Below, one piece after another: positions 8,616-16,728 of a stretch of 64,000 nt of DNA; positions within the stretch are counted from its first letter, which is position 1; each line of letters starts with the position of its first letter. Origin of the DNA: an uncultured Clostridia bacterium (GTDB taxonomy: Bacteria > Bacillota > Clostridia > Oscillospirales > Acutalibacteraceae); contig CANPWP010000001.1 of assembly GCA_947584595.1 (NCBI GenBank), forward strand, positions 1 through 64,000, read 5' to 3'. The notes under the pieces were generated by a model. That model had not been told where the DNA came from. It worked only from the letters and a program-made list of their open reading frames with translations, and searched no databases. A program made the position numbers and the translations under genes.

Positions 8616-9728
8616 ATGGCAGTAGATAAAAACAAGGCTCTTGAAACAGCATTAAGTCAAATTGAAAAACAGTTCGGCAAAGGTGCCGTTATGCGTTTAG
8701 GTCAGAATACTTCTATGAATGTAAGCCATATTTCAACAGGCTCACTTTCTCTTGATATTGCTCTGGGAATCGGCGGCTTACCCAGAGGAAGAATCGTAGA
8801 AATTTTCGGACCTGAATCTTCAGGTAAAACAACTCTTTCACTTCACTGTATTGCAGAAGGTCAGAAAAACGGCGGAAATGTTGCATTTATTGATGTTGAA
8901 CATGCCCTTGACCCTACATATGCCGCCGCTTTAGGAGTAGATGTTGATTCACTCTTGGTCTCACAGCCCGATACAGGTGAAGACGCTTTGGAAATTGCCG
9001 AAGCTCTTATTCGCAGCGGAGCTATTGATGTAATTGTTATCGACTCTGTTGCGGCTCTTGTTCCAAAAGCAGAAATTGAGGGCGAAATGGGCGACAGCCA
9101 TGTTGGTCTGCACGCAAGACTTATGTCACAGGCCTTAAGAAAACTTGCAGGCGCTATATCTAAATCTAACTGCGTAGCTATATTTATTAACCAGCTTCGT
9201 GAAAAGGTTGGCGTTGTTTACGGTAATCCTGAGGTCACAACAGGCGGACGTGCTTTAAAGTTTTACAGTTCCGTTAGAATTGATATAAGAAGAAGCGAAA
9301 CTATTAAGGTAAACGGTGAAATGATCGGTTCCCGTACAAGAGCAAAGGTCGTTAAAAATAAAATGGCTCCTCCTTTCAGAGAAGCAGAGTTTGATATTAT
9401 GTACGGAGAGGGCATTTCAAGAATCGGCGAATTGTTAGACCTTGCAGTAAGCGCTGATGTTGTACAGAAATCAGGCGCATGGTTCAGCTATAACGGTACA
9501 AGACTTGGACAAGGCAGAGACAAAGTTAAAGAATTATTAAAAGAAAACACCGAGCTTGCAAAAGAAATTGAAGATGCACTTATGGCCAATCTTGATAAAA
9601 TCCAGAAATCTCCAAAAGCTAAAAAGAGTACATCAGTTAAAGCTGCCGCTGTAGCCGACGCTGAGAAACAAATGGAATCCGAAAAAAGTACTGCGTCTAA
9701 AAAAATAGATGTTCTGGTTGAAGATTAA
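8616..9728 (+). CDS. recA: Recombinase RecA
   Basis: The 370-residue protein is the strand-exchange ATPase of homologous recombination and the co-protease that triggers LexA cleavage. It shows the Walker A motif GPESSGKTT near residue 66, the Walker B region [10 protein letters not shown] near residue 140, loop L1 ([22 protein letters not shown], cited in part), loop L2 near NPEVTTGG, and a charged C-terminal tail. The ribosome binding site is ACGGAGG. The recX start overlaps its stop by one base. Confidence 0.98.
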   Translation: MAVDKNKALETALSQIEKQFGKGAVMRLGQNTSMNVSHISTGSLSLDIALGIGGLPRGRIVEIFGPESSGKTTLSLHCIAEGQKNGGNVAFIDVEHALDPTYAAALGVDVDSLLVSQPDTGEDALEIAEALIRSGAIDVIVIDSVAALVPKAEIEGEMGDSHVGLHARLMSQALRKLAGAISKSNCVAIFINQLREKVGVVYGNPEVTTGGRALKFYSSVRIDIRRSETIKVNGEMIGSRTRAKVVKNKMAPPFREAEFDIMYGEGISRIGELLDLAVSADVVQKSGAWFSYNGTRLGQGRDKVKELLKENTELAKEIEDALMANLDKIQKSPKAKKSTSVKAAAVADAEKQMESEKSTASKKIDVLVED

Positions 9729-10351
9729 TGATAATAACAGATATAAAAAAGGGCAGAAAATATCTTTCTGCCGTTTATATTGACGGAGAGCTTGCCGTAA
9801 GGCTCGATACCCGAGTTATTGTAGAAAACGGTATCAGACCGGGACTTGAAATTGACGATGAAAAGCTCAAAGAATACATTGATTTATCAAATACACGCAG
9901 AGCAAAAGAGAAGGCTCTTTGGCTTATTGCAAACAGAGATCACTCAAAAAAGGAGCTGATTGATAAAATTGCTAAAACTGCCGATAAAGAGTCTGCTCGA
10001 ATTGCCGCTGAAAGAATGGAAGAATTAGGTCTTGTTAATGATGAAAAGTTTGCAAGAAGATACCTTAACGAACTTATAAATATTAAACATTTCTCTATAA
10101 AAGGTGCAAAATACAAGCTTATTCAAAAAGGCATTGACAAAGATTTAATTGATGAAATTCTTGAAGATATGGAAGTTGACTCAAGAAAAAATATAAAAGC
10201 TTTAATAGAAAAAAAATATCTTAGAAACCTTTCCGATGAAAAGGGAAAAAGGCGCTGTATTGCCGCTTTGCAAAGAATGGGTTACGGATATTCAGACATA
10301 AACAGCGTTTTAAAAGAATATATTGAGGATGAGTACTATAATGAATTTTAA
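9728..10351 (+). CDS. recX: Regulatory protein RecX
   Basis: The 207-residue protein belongs to the RecX family, which binds RecA filaments and modulates recombination. The repeated three-helix pattern is visible in KEKALWLIANRDHSKKELID, EELGLVNDEKFARRYLNE and the following GAKYKLIQKGIDKDLIDEIL. It overlaps recA by one base and rimO by 11 bases, so it is translationally coupled to both. It has no strong ribosome binding site of its own, which fits coupling. Confidence 0.9.
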   Translation: MIITDIKKGRKYLSAVYIDGELAVRLDTRVIVENGIRPGLEIDDEKLKEYIDLSNTRRAKEKALWLIANRDHSKKELIDKIAKTADKESARIAAERMEELGLVNDEKFARRYLNELINIKHFSIKGAKYKLIQKGIDKDLIDEILEDMEVDSRKNIKALIEKKYLRNLSDEKGKRRCIAALQRMGYGYSDINSVLKEYIEDEYYNEF

Positions 10352-11672
10352 AGTGGGAATGGTTTCCTTAGGCTGTGAAAAAAACAGAGTTGACGCAGAA
10401 ATGCTGATGTATTCTTTAAGAGAACACGGCTATCAGCTTGTTGAAGACGTTGCAGATGCAGATGTTGCAATAGTAAATACCTGCGGTTTTATTGAATCTG
10501 CAAAGCAGGAAAGTATTGATGAAATCATTGAGCTTGGCAAATTAAAAGCTGAGGGAAAAATCAAGAAAATTATCGTTACGGGATGTCTTGCACAACGTTA
10601 TAAACAAGATATTATGGAAAATCTTTACGAGGTTGACGCAGTTGCAGGAATCGGTGCAAACAAGAATATTGCAGAAATTGTAGAGCAAACCCTTAAAGAT
10701 GAAAAGCCCGAGGTGTTCCCTGATAAGCTTCTTCTTCCGCTTGACGGAAAAAGAATTCAAAGTACTCCCTTTTATTATTCATACATAAAAATTGCTGAAG
10801 GCTGTTCCAACTGTTGTTCCTACTGTGCAATTCCATTAATAAGAGGAAAATTCCGCAGCCGTAAAATGGAGAACATTTTACATGAAGCTAAAGGGTTGGC
10901 TGAAAACGGCGTTAAAGAGCTTATTGTTATTGCTCAGGATACAACGAAATACGGAACAGATATATACGGAGAGCCTTCACTTGCGAGTCTTTTAAAGGAG
11001 CTTTGTAAAATTGACGGTTTAAAGTGGATTAGAGTACTTTACTGTTATCCTGAAAACCTGACAGATGAGCTTATTGACACAATTGCAAACGAACAAAAAA
11101 TAGTTAAATATATAGATTTGCCAATGCAGCATTGCAGTAAGGCAGTTTTGGAAAATATGAACCGCAAGGGAAATATGGAAACCCTGCGAGAAAAGGTAAA
11201 TAAGTTGAGAAGTAAAATCCCTGACATTACTATAAGAACCACCTTTATCACAGGTTTTCCCGGAGAAACAGAGGAAGATTTTAACGAGCTTGCTCTTTTT
11301 GCAAAGGAAATGAAATTTCAAAGATTAGGTTGTTTTTCCTATTCTCAGGAAGAAGGCACAAAAGCCGCTCTTATGTCTGAACAAATTGACGATGAAATTA
11401 AACAAAAGCGTGCTGATATTATTATGGAACAGCAGCAGCTTATTATGGAAGAATACTGTAAGAGCCTTATAGGCAAAACTATTGAAGTTTTGTTTGAGGG
11501 TTATGACCGTTACGCTGAATGTTATTTCGGACGTTCACAGGCAGACGCCCCTGAGGTTGACGGACTGGTATTCTTCACGATAAAAGGTAAAAAGCCGCAG
11601 GTCGGTGATTTTGTAAAGGTTAAAATTAACGACTATCTGGGCTGTGATCCTGTAGGTGAAATGATTTTTTAA
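10341..11672 (+). CDS. rimO: Ribosomal protein S12 methylthiotransferase RimO
   Basis: RimO is a radical-SAM enzyme that methylthiolates an aspartate of ribosomal protein S12. The sequence has the N-terminal MTTase domain (SLGCEKNRVDAEM), the radical-SAM cluster motif CSNCCSYCAIP, the family GKFRSR segment, and a C-terminal TRAM domain. SLGCEKN with VDAE favours RimO over MiaB. The ORF track starts at 10323; I prefer the ATG at 10341, which aligns with homologues and gives 443 residues. The gene overlaps the end of recX. Confidence 0.93.
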   Translation: MNFKVGMVSLGCEKNRVDAEMLMYSLREHGYQLVEDVADADVAIVNTCGFIESAKQESIDEIIELGKLKAEGKIKKIIVTGCLAQRYKQDIMENLYEVDAVAGIGANKNIAEIVEQTLKDEKPEVFPDKLLLPLDGKRIQSTPFYYSYIKIAEGCSNCCSYCAIPLIRGKFRSRKMENILHEAKGLAENGVKELIVIAQDTTKYGTDIYGEPSLASLLKELCKIDGLKWIRVLYCYPENLTDELIDTIANEQKIVKYIDLPMQHCSKAVLENMNRKGNMETLREKVNKLRSKIPDITIRTTFITGFPGETEEDFNELALFAKEMKFQRLGCFSYSQEEGTKAALMSEQIDDEIKQKRADIIMEQQQLIMEEYCKSLIGKTIEVLFEGYDRYAECYFGRSQADAPEVDGLVFFTIKGKKPQVGDFVKVKINDYLGCDPVGEMIF

Positions 11673-11684
11673 ATGAGGAATGAT

Positions 11685-12278
11685 ATGAATTTACCCAATA
11701 AACTTACATTAATCAGAATAATTCTTGTTCCGTTTTTTATTGCTTCTTTGCTTATTAATTTTCCGCATCATTTTATTGTCGCTTTAATTTTATTTTCCGC
11801 CGCTTCAATTACAGACTGTCTTGACGGAAAAATTGCAAGAAAAAACAATTTGGTAACGGATTTCGGTAAGTTTCTTGACCCTCTTGCCGATAAAATTTTA
11901 GTTATATCTGCACTTGTCTGCTTTGTAGCCTTAGGAATAAGCGACTGCATAATCGTTATAATCGTTGTTTTCAGGGAGTTTACCGTAACCTCTGTAAGAC
12001 TTATGGCGGCAAGTAAAGGCAAGGTAGTCGCTGCAAATATTTTCGGAAAAATTAAAACTGTAACTCAAATGATTGCCGTAATTGCAATTTTTGTATTGCA
12101 ATATGCTTTAGAGCTTATAAATATGGGAACTATCCCCCTCTCAACCGATATTTACGACTTTTTATCTTTGCTGTTTTTTATTATCGGAGAAGTTCTTCTA
12201 TGGGTTTCAACAATTTTTGTAATTTTATCCGGAATAATTTATGTTTTTGAAAACAAAAAATTTATAATTGAAAAATAA
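11685..12278 (+). CDS. pgsA: CDP-diacylglycerol-glycerol-3-phosphate 3-phosphatidyltransferase
   Basis: This integral membrane enzyme makes phosphatidylglycerol phosphate, the first committed step to phosphatidylglycerol and cardiolipin. The CDP-alcohol phosphotransferase signature is clear: DCLDGKIAR followed by DFGKFLDPLADK. Four or more hydrophobic helices are visible. I place the start at 11685 instead of 11673 because GAGG at 11675-11678 is then correctly spaced and the protein begins MNLPNKLTLIR, as homologues do. It is about 197 residues and is the last gene of the recA operon. Confidence 0.93.
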   Translation: MNLPNKLTLIRIILVPFFIASLLINFPHHFIVALILFSAASITDCLDGKIARKNNLVTDFGKFLDPLADKILVISALVCFVALGISDCIIVIIVVFREFTVTSVRLMAASKGKVVAANIFGKIKTVTQMIAVIAIFVLQYALELINMGTIPLSTDIYDFLSLLFFIIGEVLLWVSTIFVILSGIIYVFENKKFIIEK

Positions 12279-12281
12279 TGT

Positions 12282-12309
12282 TTGCTTTTTTCAGTAAATT
12301 GTATATAAT
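12282..12309 (+). promoter_or_regulatory. Promoter of the T-box cysE-cysS operon
   Basis: TTGCTT at 12282-12287, a 16-base spacer and TATAAT at 12304-12309 stand immediately before the T-box leader. Confidence 0.65.
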
Positions 12310-12315
12310 GAATAT

Positions 12316-12627
12316 GTAAACCATTTAAATGCGATGAAAAGGAAAAGTAGCAGAGTTTCTGCCATCAGAGAGGAACACATTTGCTGTGAGTGTTCTTGGT
12401 AAGTATTCTGTGAAATGCACCTTGGAGCTTGCAGGGGGAATTTTACACCAGGTTCTGATTGAATAGGTATAAGATTTAAAGTTTATTTTTCCTGTTTAAT
12501 CAGAAAAATATCAGTATCTCTGTACGTATTACCTGCGTTAAAGGTATTAAAGAGCAGTAAAATTTTACTGCTGAATTTGGGTGGAACCACGACTGCGTCG
12601 TCCCTTTCGGGATGGCGCTTTTTATTT
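12316..12627 (+). promoter_or_regulatory. T-box riboswitch, probably cysteine-specific
   Basis: The leader contains the conserved T-box sequence GGGTGGAACCACG (about 12579-12591) and ends in an intrinsic terminator: GCGTCGTCCC, loop TTTC, GGGATGGCGC (12595-12618), then a T run. The likely specifier codon is TGC at 12416-12418, in GTGAAATGCACC, which reads cysteine. Uncharged tRNA-Cys would stabilise the antiterminator and turn on cysE and cysS, matching the downstream genes. Confidence 0.93.
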
Positions 12628-12646
12628 TAAAACGGAGGTGATTAAA

Positions 12647-13288
12647 TTGTTTAAAACTTTAAAGGCAGATATTAACGCTGTTTTAGAACGTGACCCTGCC
12701 GCAAGATCAAAAATTGAAGTTTATTTTTTGTATTCGGGCTTTAAAGCTGTGAGATCACACAGAAGAGCCAACTGGTGTTTCAGACATAATCTTAAGTTTT
12801 TAGCAAGATTTATTTCGCAAAGAAGCAGGCATAAAACAGGAATTGAAATTCACCCCGGAGCAACTATCGGAAAGGGACTTTTTATAGACCACGGAATGGG
12901 AGTTGTAATAGGAGAAACTACCGTTATAGGCGATAACTGCACAATTTATCAGAATGTTACCCTTGGCGGTACAGGAAAAGAAACGGGCAAACGTCATCCG
13001 ACACTGGGCAATAATGTACTTGTAGGTTCGGGAGCAAAGGTACTGGGCCCCTTTACTGTCGGAGATAATGCCCGAATTGCCGCCGGTGCCGTTGTGCTTA
13101 ATGAAGTACCTGCAAATTCAACGGCAGTTGGTGTTCCTGCAAGAATTGTTAAGATAAACGGCGTTAAAAGGGATCCTCTTGACCAAATTCATTATTCTGA
13201 CCCTGTATCCCTTGCAATTTGCAGTCTTGAAACAAAAATTGCATCTCTTGAGAGAAAAATCCAAAATATGGAGGAAGGCAAAAAATGA
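12647..13288 (+). CDS. cysE: Serine O-acetyltransferase CysE
   Basis: CysE acetylates serine with acetyl-CoA to give O-acetylserine, the precursor of cysteine. The left-handed beta-helix hexapeptide repeats are visible from GIEIHPGATIGKGLFIDHG onward, including the catalytic histidine of FIDHGMGVVIGET and the GGTGKE loop. The ORF track starts at 12581 inside the T-box. The real start is the TTG at 12647, six bases after GGAGGTG, giving 213 residues. Its stop overlaps the cysS start. Confidence 0.94.
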   Translation: MFKTLKADINAVLERDPAARSKIEVYFLYSGFKAVRSHRRANWCFRHNLKFLARFISQRSRHKTGIEIHPGATIGKGLFIDHGMGVVIGETTVIGDNCTIYQNVTLGGTGKETGKRHPTLGNNVLVGSGAKVLGPFTVGDNARIAAGAVVLNEVPANSTAVGVPARIVKINGVKRDPLDQIHYSDPVSLAICSLETKIASLERKIQNMEEGKK

Positions 13289-14703
13289 TTTTGTATAACA
13301 CATTAGGACAGACTAAACAGGAGTTTATCCCTTATGAGGATAAAAAAGTTAATATGTACACCTGCGGTCCTACAGTTTATCACTTTGCACATATAGGAAA
13401 CTTGAGAACTTATATTATGGAAGATGTTCTTGAAAAGTATCTGCGTTACAGCGGATATGATGTTACAAGAGTTATGAATATTACCGATGTGGGACACCTT
13501 TCAAGCGACGCCGATACAGGTGAGGACAAAATGCTTGCAGGAGCAAAAAGAGAGCATAAAACCGTAATGGAGATTGCAAAATTTTACACAGACGCTTTCT
13601 TTGACGACTGTAAAAAGCTAAACATTAAAACTCCCGATATTGTAGAGCCTGCCACTAACTGTATTGACGATTTTATTAATATGGTATCTGTATTACTTGA
13701 AAAGGGTTACGCTTATATTGCAGGCGGAAATGTATATTTTGATACCTCAAAACTTGATAATTACTATGTATTCGGCAATTTTAAAGAAGAAGACCTTGCA
13801 GTTGGCGTTCGTGACAGCGTTGACGCTGACGAAAATAAAAAGAATAAAAGCGACTTTGTGCTGTGGTTTACAAAATCAAAGTTTGAAGATCAGGAATTAA
13901 AATGGGATAGCCCTTGGGGTTTAGGTTATCCGGGCTGGCATATTGAGTGTTCTGCAATAAGCATTAAGCATTCAGGAGAACATCTTGATATTCACTGCGG
14001 CGGCATAGACAACGCTTTCCCCCACCATACAAATGAAATTGCTCAAAGTGAAGCGTTTTTAGGTCACCCATGGTGTAAATATTGGTTTCACGTTCTTCAT
14101 CTTAATGATGCAAGAGGTAAAATGAGCAAATCAAAAGGAGGATTTTTAACTGTTTCATTGCTTGAAGAAAACGGTTACGACCCGCTTGCATACAGAATGT
14201 TCTGCCTTCAGTCACATTACAGGAAACCTCTTACATTTAGCTATGACAGCCTTGATAATGTTCAAAAAGCGTATAATAAACTTATTAACAGAATTGCTAA
14301 TCTTATAGACGGTGAAGCAGTAAATGACGAAAATCTTGTACCCTACCGCAGGAGCTTTAAAGAAGCTATGGATAACGACCTTAACACCTCGTTGGGCTTA
14401 ACCTGTGTTTACGATGTACTGAAAGCAAACGATTTATCAGACAGCGAAAAGAGAAATCTAATTGAAGAATTCGATTATGTTCTGTCTCTTGATTTATTAA
14501 AGGGAAATTCCGCCTCTGAAAGTGCTGAAAATTCAGTTTCTGACGATTTTAGTAAAGAAATTGAAGAATTAATCGCAAAAAGAAATGAAGCCAGAAAAAA
14601 CAAAGATTGGGCAACGGCGGACGCTATCAGAGATGAGCTTAAATTAAAGAAAATAGTTCTAATCGATACCCCGCAGGGCGTTAAGTGGGAATTTGAAAAA
14701 TAA
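13285..14703 (+). CDS. cysS: Cysteinyl-tRNA synthetase
   Basis: The 472-residue class I synthetase charges tRNA-Cys. The zinc-site cysteine lies in YTCGPTVY, the HIGH-like motif is HIGN (FAHIGNLRTYI), and the KMSKS loop is intact (KMSKSKGGF). Other zinc ligands occur in WHIECSAIS and the HTNE segment (PHHTNEIAQSE). It overlaps cysE by 4 bases (ATGA). Control by the cysteine T-box makes the operon respond to cysteine starvation. Confidence 0.97.
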   Translation: MILYNTLGQTKQEFIPYEDKKVNMYTCGPTVYHFAHIGNLRTYIMEDVLEKYLRYSGYDVTRVMNITDVGHLSSDADTGEDKMLAGAKREHKTVMEIAKFYTDAFFDDCKKLNIKTPDIVEPATNCIDDFINMVSVLLEKGYAYIAGGNVYFDTSKLDNYYVFGNFKEEDLAVGVRDSVDADENKKNKSDFVLWFTKSKFEDQELKWDSPWGLGYPGWHIECSAISIKHSGEHLDIHCGGIDNAFPHHTNEIAQSEAFLGHPWCKYWFHVLHLNDARGKMSKSKGGFLTVSLLEENGYDPLAYRMFCLQSHYRKPLTFSYDSLDNVQKAYNKLINRIANLIDGEAVNDENLVPYRRSFKEAMDNDLNTSLGLTCVYDVLKANDLSDSEKRNLIEEFDYVLSLDLLKGNSASESAENSVSDDFSKEIEELIAKRNEARKNKDWATADAIRDELKLKKIVLIDTPQGVKWEFEK

Positions 14704-14707
14704 TTCT

Positions 14708-14750
14708 AAGTTTTTAAAAAAGTTTAGCCAAAACTTTTTCTTTTCTTGAC
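14708..14750 (+). terminator. AT-rich terminator-like hairpin after cysS, related to the 6541 repeat
   Basis: AAAAAAGTTT and AAACTTTTT pair around TAGCCA, and T-rich sequence follows. Read on the minus strand it begins GTCAAGAAAA and continues with AAAAGTTTT and CTTTTTTA, the same blocks as the element at 6541. It is both a plausible cysS terminator and a diverged copy of that repeat. Confidence 0.5.
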
Positions 14751-14884
14751 TATTACTTTTATTTTTTAAGTACTCCATTTGCATTATCCGGTTATCTTAA
14801 TAGGGAAAGATTTTTTGTTTTAAGCTTAATAATATTAGTATAAAATAATGTTAACCCCTCATATATCTTTATGGGGGGATTTTT

Positions 14885-15700
14885 ATGAAACTTTTTATAA
14901 TAACCAAACGTACTATTATTTGCTTAACAATTTGCCTTTTTGCTGCGGTGCTTGCAGGAGTTATATCCTTAGGAGCAGTTGCGCAAACGACAGAAACTGC
15001 CGCCGAAACAAGAGAAATTCCTATTTACTGCGTTGATACTCAGGAAAAGAAGGTCGCTATATCTTTTGACGCCGCTTGGGGCAACGAACAAACAGAACAG
15101 CTTTTAGATATCTTAGATAAATATAATGTTAAAGCCACATTCTTTTTAGTAGGACAATGGGTTGATAAATATCCCGACTCTGTAAAAGAAATTGCCAAAA
15201 GAGGTCATGATGTAGAAAATCATAGTAATACCCACGCATATATGACGCAGCTTTCGGAGTCTGAAATGAATACTGAAATTACCGAATGCAACAAGAAAAT
15301 TGAAACATTAACAGGTAAATGTCCTACTTTGTTTAGAGCTCCTTACGGAGATTACAATAATCCTGTTGTAAAATCAGTTAAAGAGAATAATATGTACTGT
15401 ATTCAATGGGACGTTGATTCTCTTGACTGGAAAGACCCCAGCCCTCAGCAAATAGTTAAGAATATTACAGATAAAATAGATTGCGGAAGTATTATACTTA
15501 TGCACAACGGAGCAACAAACACACCTGAGGCACTGCCCACTGTTATTGAATCAATACAGGCTGCGGGATATAAAATTGTACCAATTTCAAAAATCATACC
15601 GCAGGGAGAATATACAATTGATGCAAACGGTATGATGCATATTACATCAGGAGAAAGTTCTGAAAGCACAAAACAAACAGAACCAACAACCAATAACTAA
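14885..15700 (+). CDS. Secreted or membrane-anchored polysaccharide deacetylase
   Basis: The 271-residue protein has an N-terminal hydrophobic segment (about 10-33) and a NodB-fold deacetylase domain of carbohydrate esterase family 4, resembling PdaA/PdaB of spore-formers. Motif 1 is SFDAAWG near residue 60: the first Asp (catalytic base) is kept and the second, metal-binding Asp is Ala, as in several PdaB-like proteins. The HSNTH metal motif, RAPYGDYN and LMHN are intact. It probably acts on peptidoglycan or another cell-surface glycan. The 3' end encodes a Ser/Thr-rich tail. The ribosome binding site is GGGGGGA, which can pair with CCCC upstream. Confidence 0.85.
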   Translation: MKLFIITKRTIICLTICLFAAVLAGVISLGAVAQTTETAAETREIPIYCVDTQEKKVAISFDAAWGNEQTEQLLDILDKYNVKATFFLVGQWVDKYPDSVKEIAKRGHDVENHSNTHAYMTQLSESEMNTEITECNKKIETLTGKCPTLFRAPYGDYNNPVVKSVKENNMYCIQWDVDSLDWKDPSPQQIVKNITDKIDCGSIILMHNGATNTPEALPTVIESIQAAGYKIVPISKIIPQGEYTIDANGMMHITSGESSESTKQTEPTTNN

Positions 15701-15820
15701 TATTAATTTAGCTAAGAGAGACAATTTATTTTAACTTTTTTATTCAATTTAAATATATACATAGGTGTAATTACCAAAAAAAGTTTAATTTATTTGTATA
15801 TTAATTTCTTAACAAAACTG

Positions 15821-15849
15821 TTGACAAATGTTAAGTAATTTAATATAAT
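15821..15849 (+). promoter_or_regulatory. Consensus sigma-A promoter with no gene behind it
   Basis: TTGACA (15821-15826), exactly 17 bases, TATAAT (15844-15849): both hexamers are perfect. No ORF of normal size follows for more than 800 bases on this strand, which suggests a noncoding transcript. Confidence 0.8.
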
Positions 15850-15855
15850 ATTAAC

Positions 15856-16062
15856 AAAGAAAGGAGAAATCCTCCTAAATTAATTAAGCAGGTGAGTCCA
15901 ATGAGATAATAACTTAAACGGTTATTTTTTCGGAAAGATTTTAAGCATAATTGTTGATACTTAATTCACGGCACATAATGTGCAAATATAAATATTAAAA
16001 AGAAATGTAAGTAATACAAGCTAAAAATATTCTTTCCATCTCTCCGAGAATGTCCCTTTAAA
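15856..16062 (+). ncRNA. Candidate structured noncoding RNA (6S-like rod)
   Basis: Downstream of the consensus promoter the sequence folds on itself. GGAAAGA (15932-15938) pairs with TCTTTCC (16031-16037), TTAAGC with GCTAAA, TTGT and TACTTA (15951-15963) with TAAGTA and ACAA (16008-16019), and GCACAT/ATGTGC caps the rod at 15971-15983. A GAAA-loop mini-hairpin (AGGA/TCCT) stands near the 5' end. An SD-like AGGTGA precedes a three-codon ORF, ATG AGA TAA, at 15901. The long bulged rod recalls 6S RNA, but I cannot match a family. The ends are guesses. Confidence 0.45.
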
Positions 16063-16391
16063 ATTATAAGCTAAAATGTAATTTTAATTGTATGCGTATA
16101 ATTTATTCCTTACAACTTCGGTGCTTAGCACTTATTACTTTTTATTCTGACAATAAATTTTAAATTTATAACAAAATTGATTTTTCTTATATTTGTAATG
16201 TTTTTACATTGGAATAAATTACTATTCAAAATCTTATATTGATGAGCAAATACGGCATTACGGATCTCTCTAATAATGCTAATAAAAACAACTTAATAAA
16301 TATATAAAAATTTAATATAAGTAATATAAATTATAATTGTATTTTATTTAAAGCAACCGATTTAAAAACGATTCCATATATTACCTAACCA

Positions 16392-16423
16392 AAAGAGCGT
16401 ATATCATAAGATATGCGCTCTTT
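16392..16423. terminator. Strong bidirectional hairpin in the gene-free region
   Basis: A 14-bp stem (AAAGAGCGTATATC and GATATGCGCTCTTT, one G-U pair) closes a 4-base ATAA loop. Short T runs follow on both strands. It could end the plus-strand noncoding transcript. The stretch 16063-16391 otherwise shows only AT-rich sequence and a small GTGC/GCAC hairpin near 16122. Confidence 0.6.
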
Positions 16424-16446
16424 GCTTTTGAAAAAGTATTTTGCTA

Positions 16447-16659
16447 TCAATTTATTTCTTCCTGAATTTTTCTTATGTTTTCTTCAACATTAGCTTTAAA
16501 TTTTATTCCGCCGCATTTTGCAGGTAAGGGGATGTTTAGTAGCTTTTTGAAAAGCAACCGGTCATTAGCATATATTATTAGATGGGTTTCGCAGTCACTG
16601 ACTGCGACAAAGGGCTGCTCGCCCTTTGATCCTCGGTCGCTTTTTTGAAAAAAAGCGAC
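16447..16659 (-). pseudogene. Start-less ORF fragment overlapping a dispersed repeat
   Basis: Seventy in-frame codons on the minus strand have no ATG. The only usable start is a TTG near 16561, which would give about 37 residues. The downstream half reads as normal protein (KKLLNIPLPAKCGGIK, then VEENIRKIQEEIN and stop) with the local codon habits. The upstream half lies inside the repeat at 16581-16690. I do not recognise the family. It looks like the 3' end of a gene joined to the repeat; a small real protein is also possible. Confidence 0.35.
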
Positions 16660-16690
16660 TCAAAAAACTTTTGCTTTTTAAGTGCGACAC
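16581..16690 (-). repeat. Dispersed palindromic repeat, long copy
   Basis: On the minus strand the order is AAAAGTTTTTTG, GTCGCTTTTTTT/AAAAAAGCGAC, a CAAAGGGC/GCCCTTTG hairpin, GCAGTCA/TGACTGC, then GCGAAACCCAT. The outer blocks match the short copy at 6541-6600 in order. The repeated self-pairing and intergenic position resemble extragenic palindromic elements. Confidence 0.6.
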
Positions 16691-16700
16691 AAATAAAAAT

Positions 16701-16724
16701 AAGGCGATGCCTATACATCGCCTT
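16701..16724 (-). terminator. Terminator of the pgk-tpiA-gpmI operon
   Basis: A perfect 9-bp stem (AAGGCGATG/CATCGCCTT) with a six-base loop is followed on the minus strand by TTATTTTTATTT, just after the gpmI stop codon. Confidence 0.85.
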
Positions 16725-16728
16725 TAAA

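Noticed and set aside
14850-14884. Hairpin CCCC/GGGG hiding the ribosome binding site of the deacetylase gene
   Set aside because: Only four GC pairs plus a few weak pairs support it, with a large loop; it could be chance and is not reported as regulatory.
15862-15900. Possible c-di-AMP (ydaO) riboswitch
   Set aside because: GCAGGTGAGTCCAAT faintly recalls part of the ydaO consensus, but the other conserved blocks are missing and no downstream gene follows.
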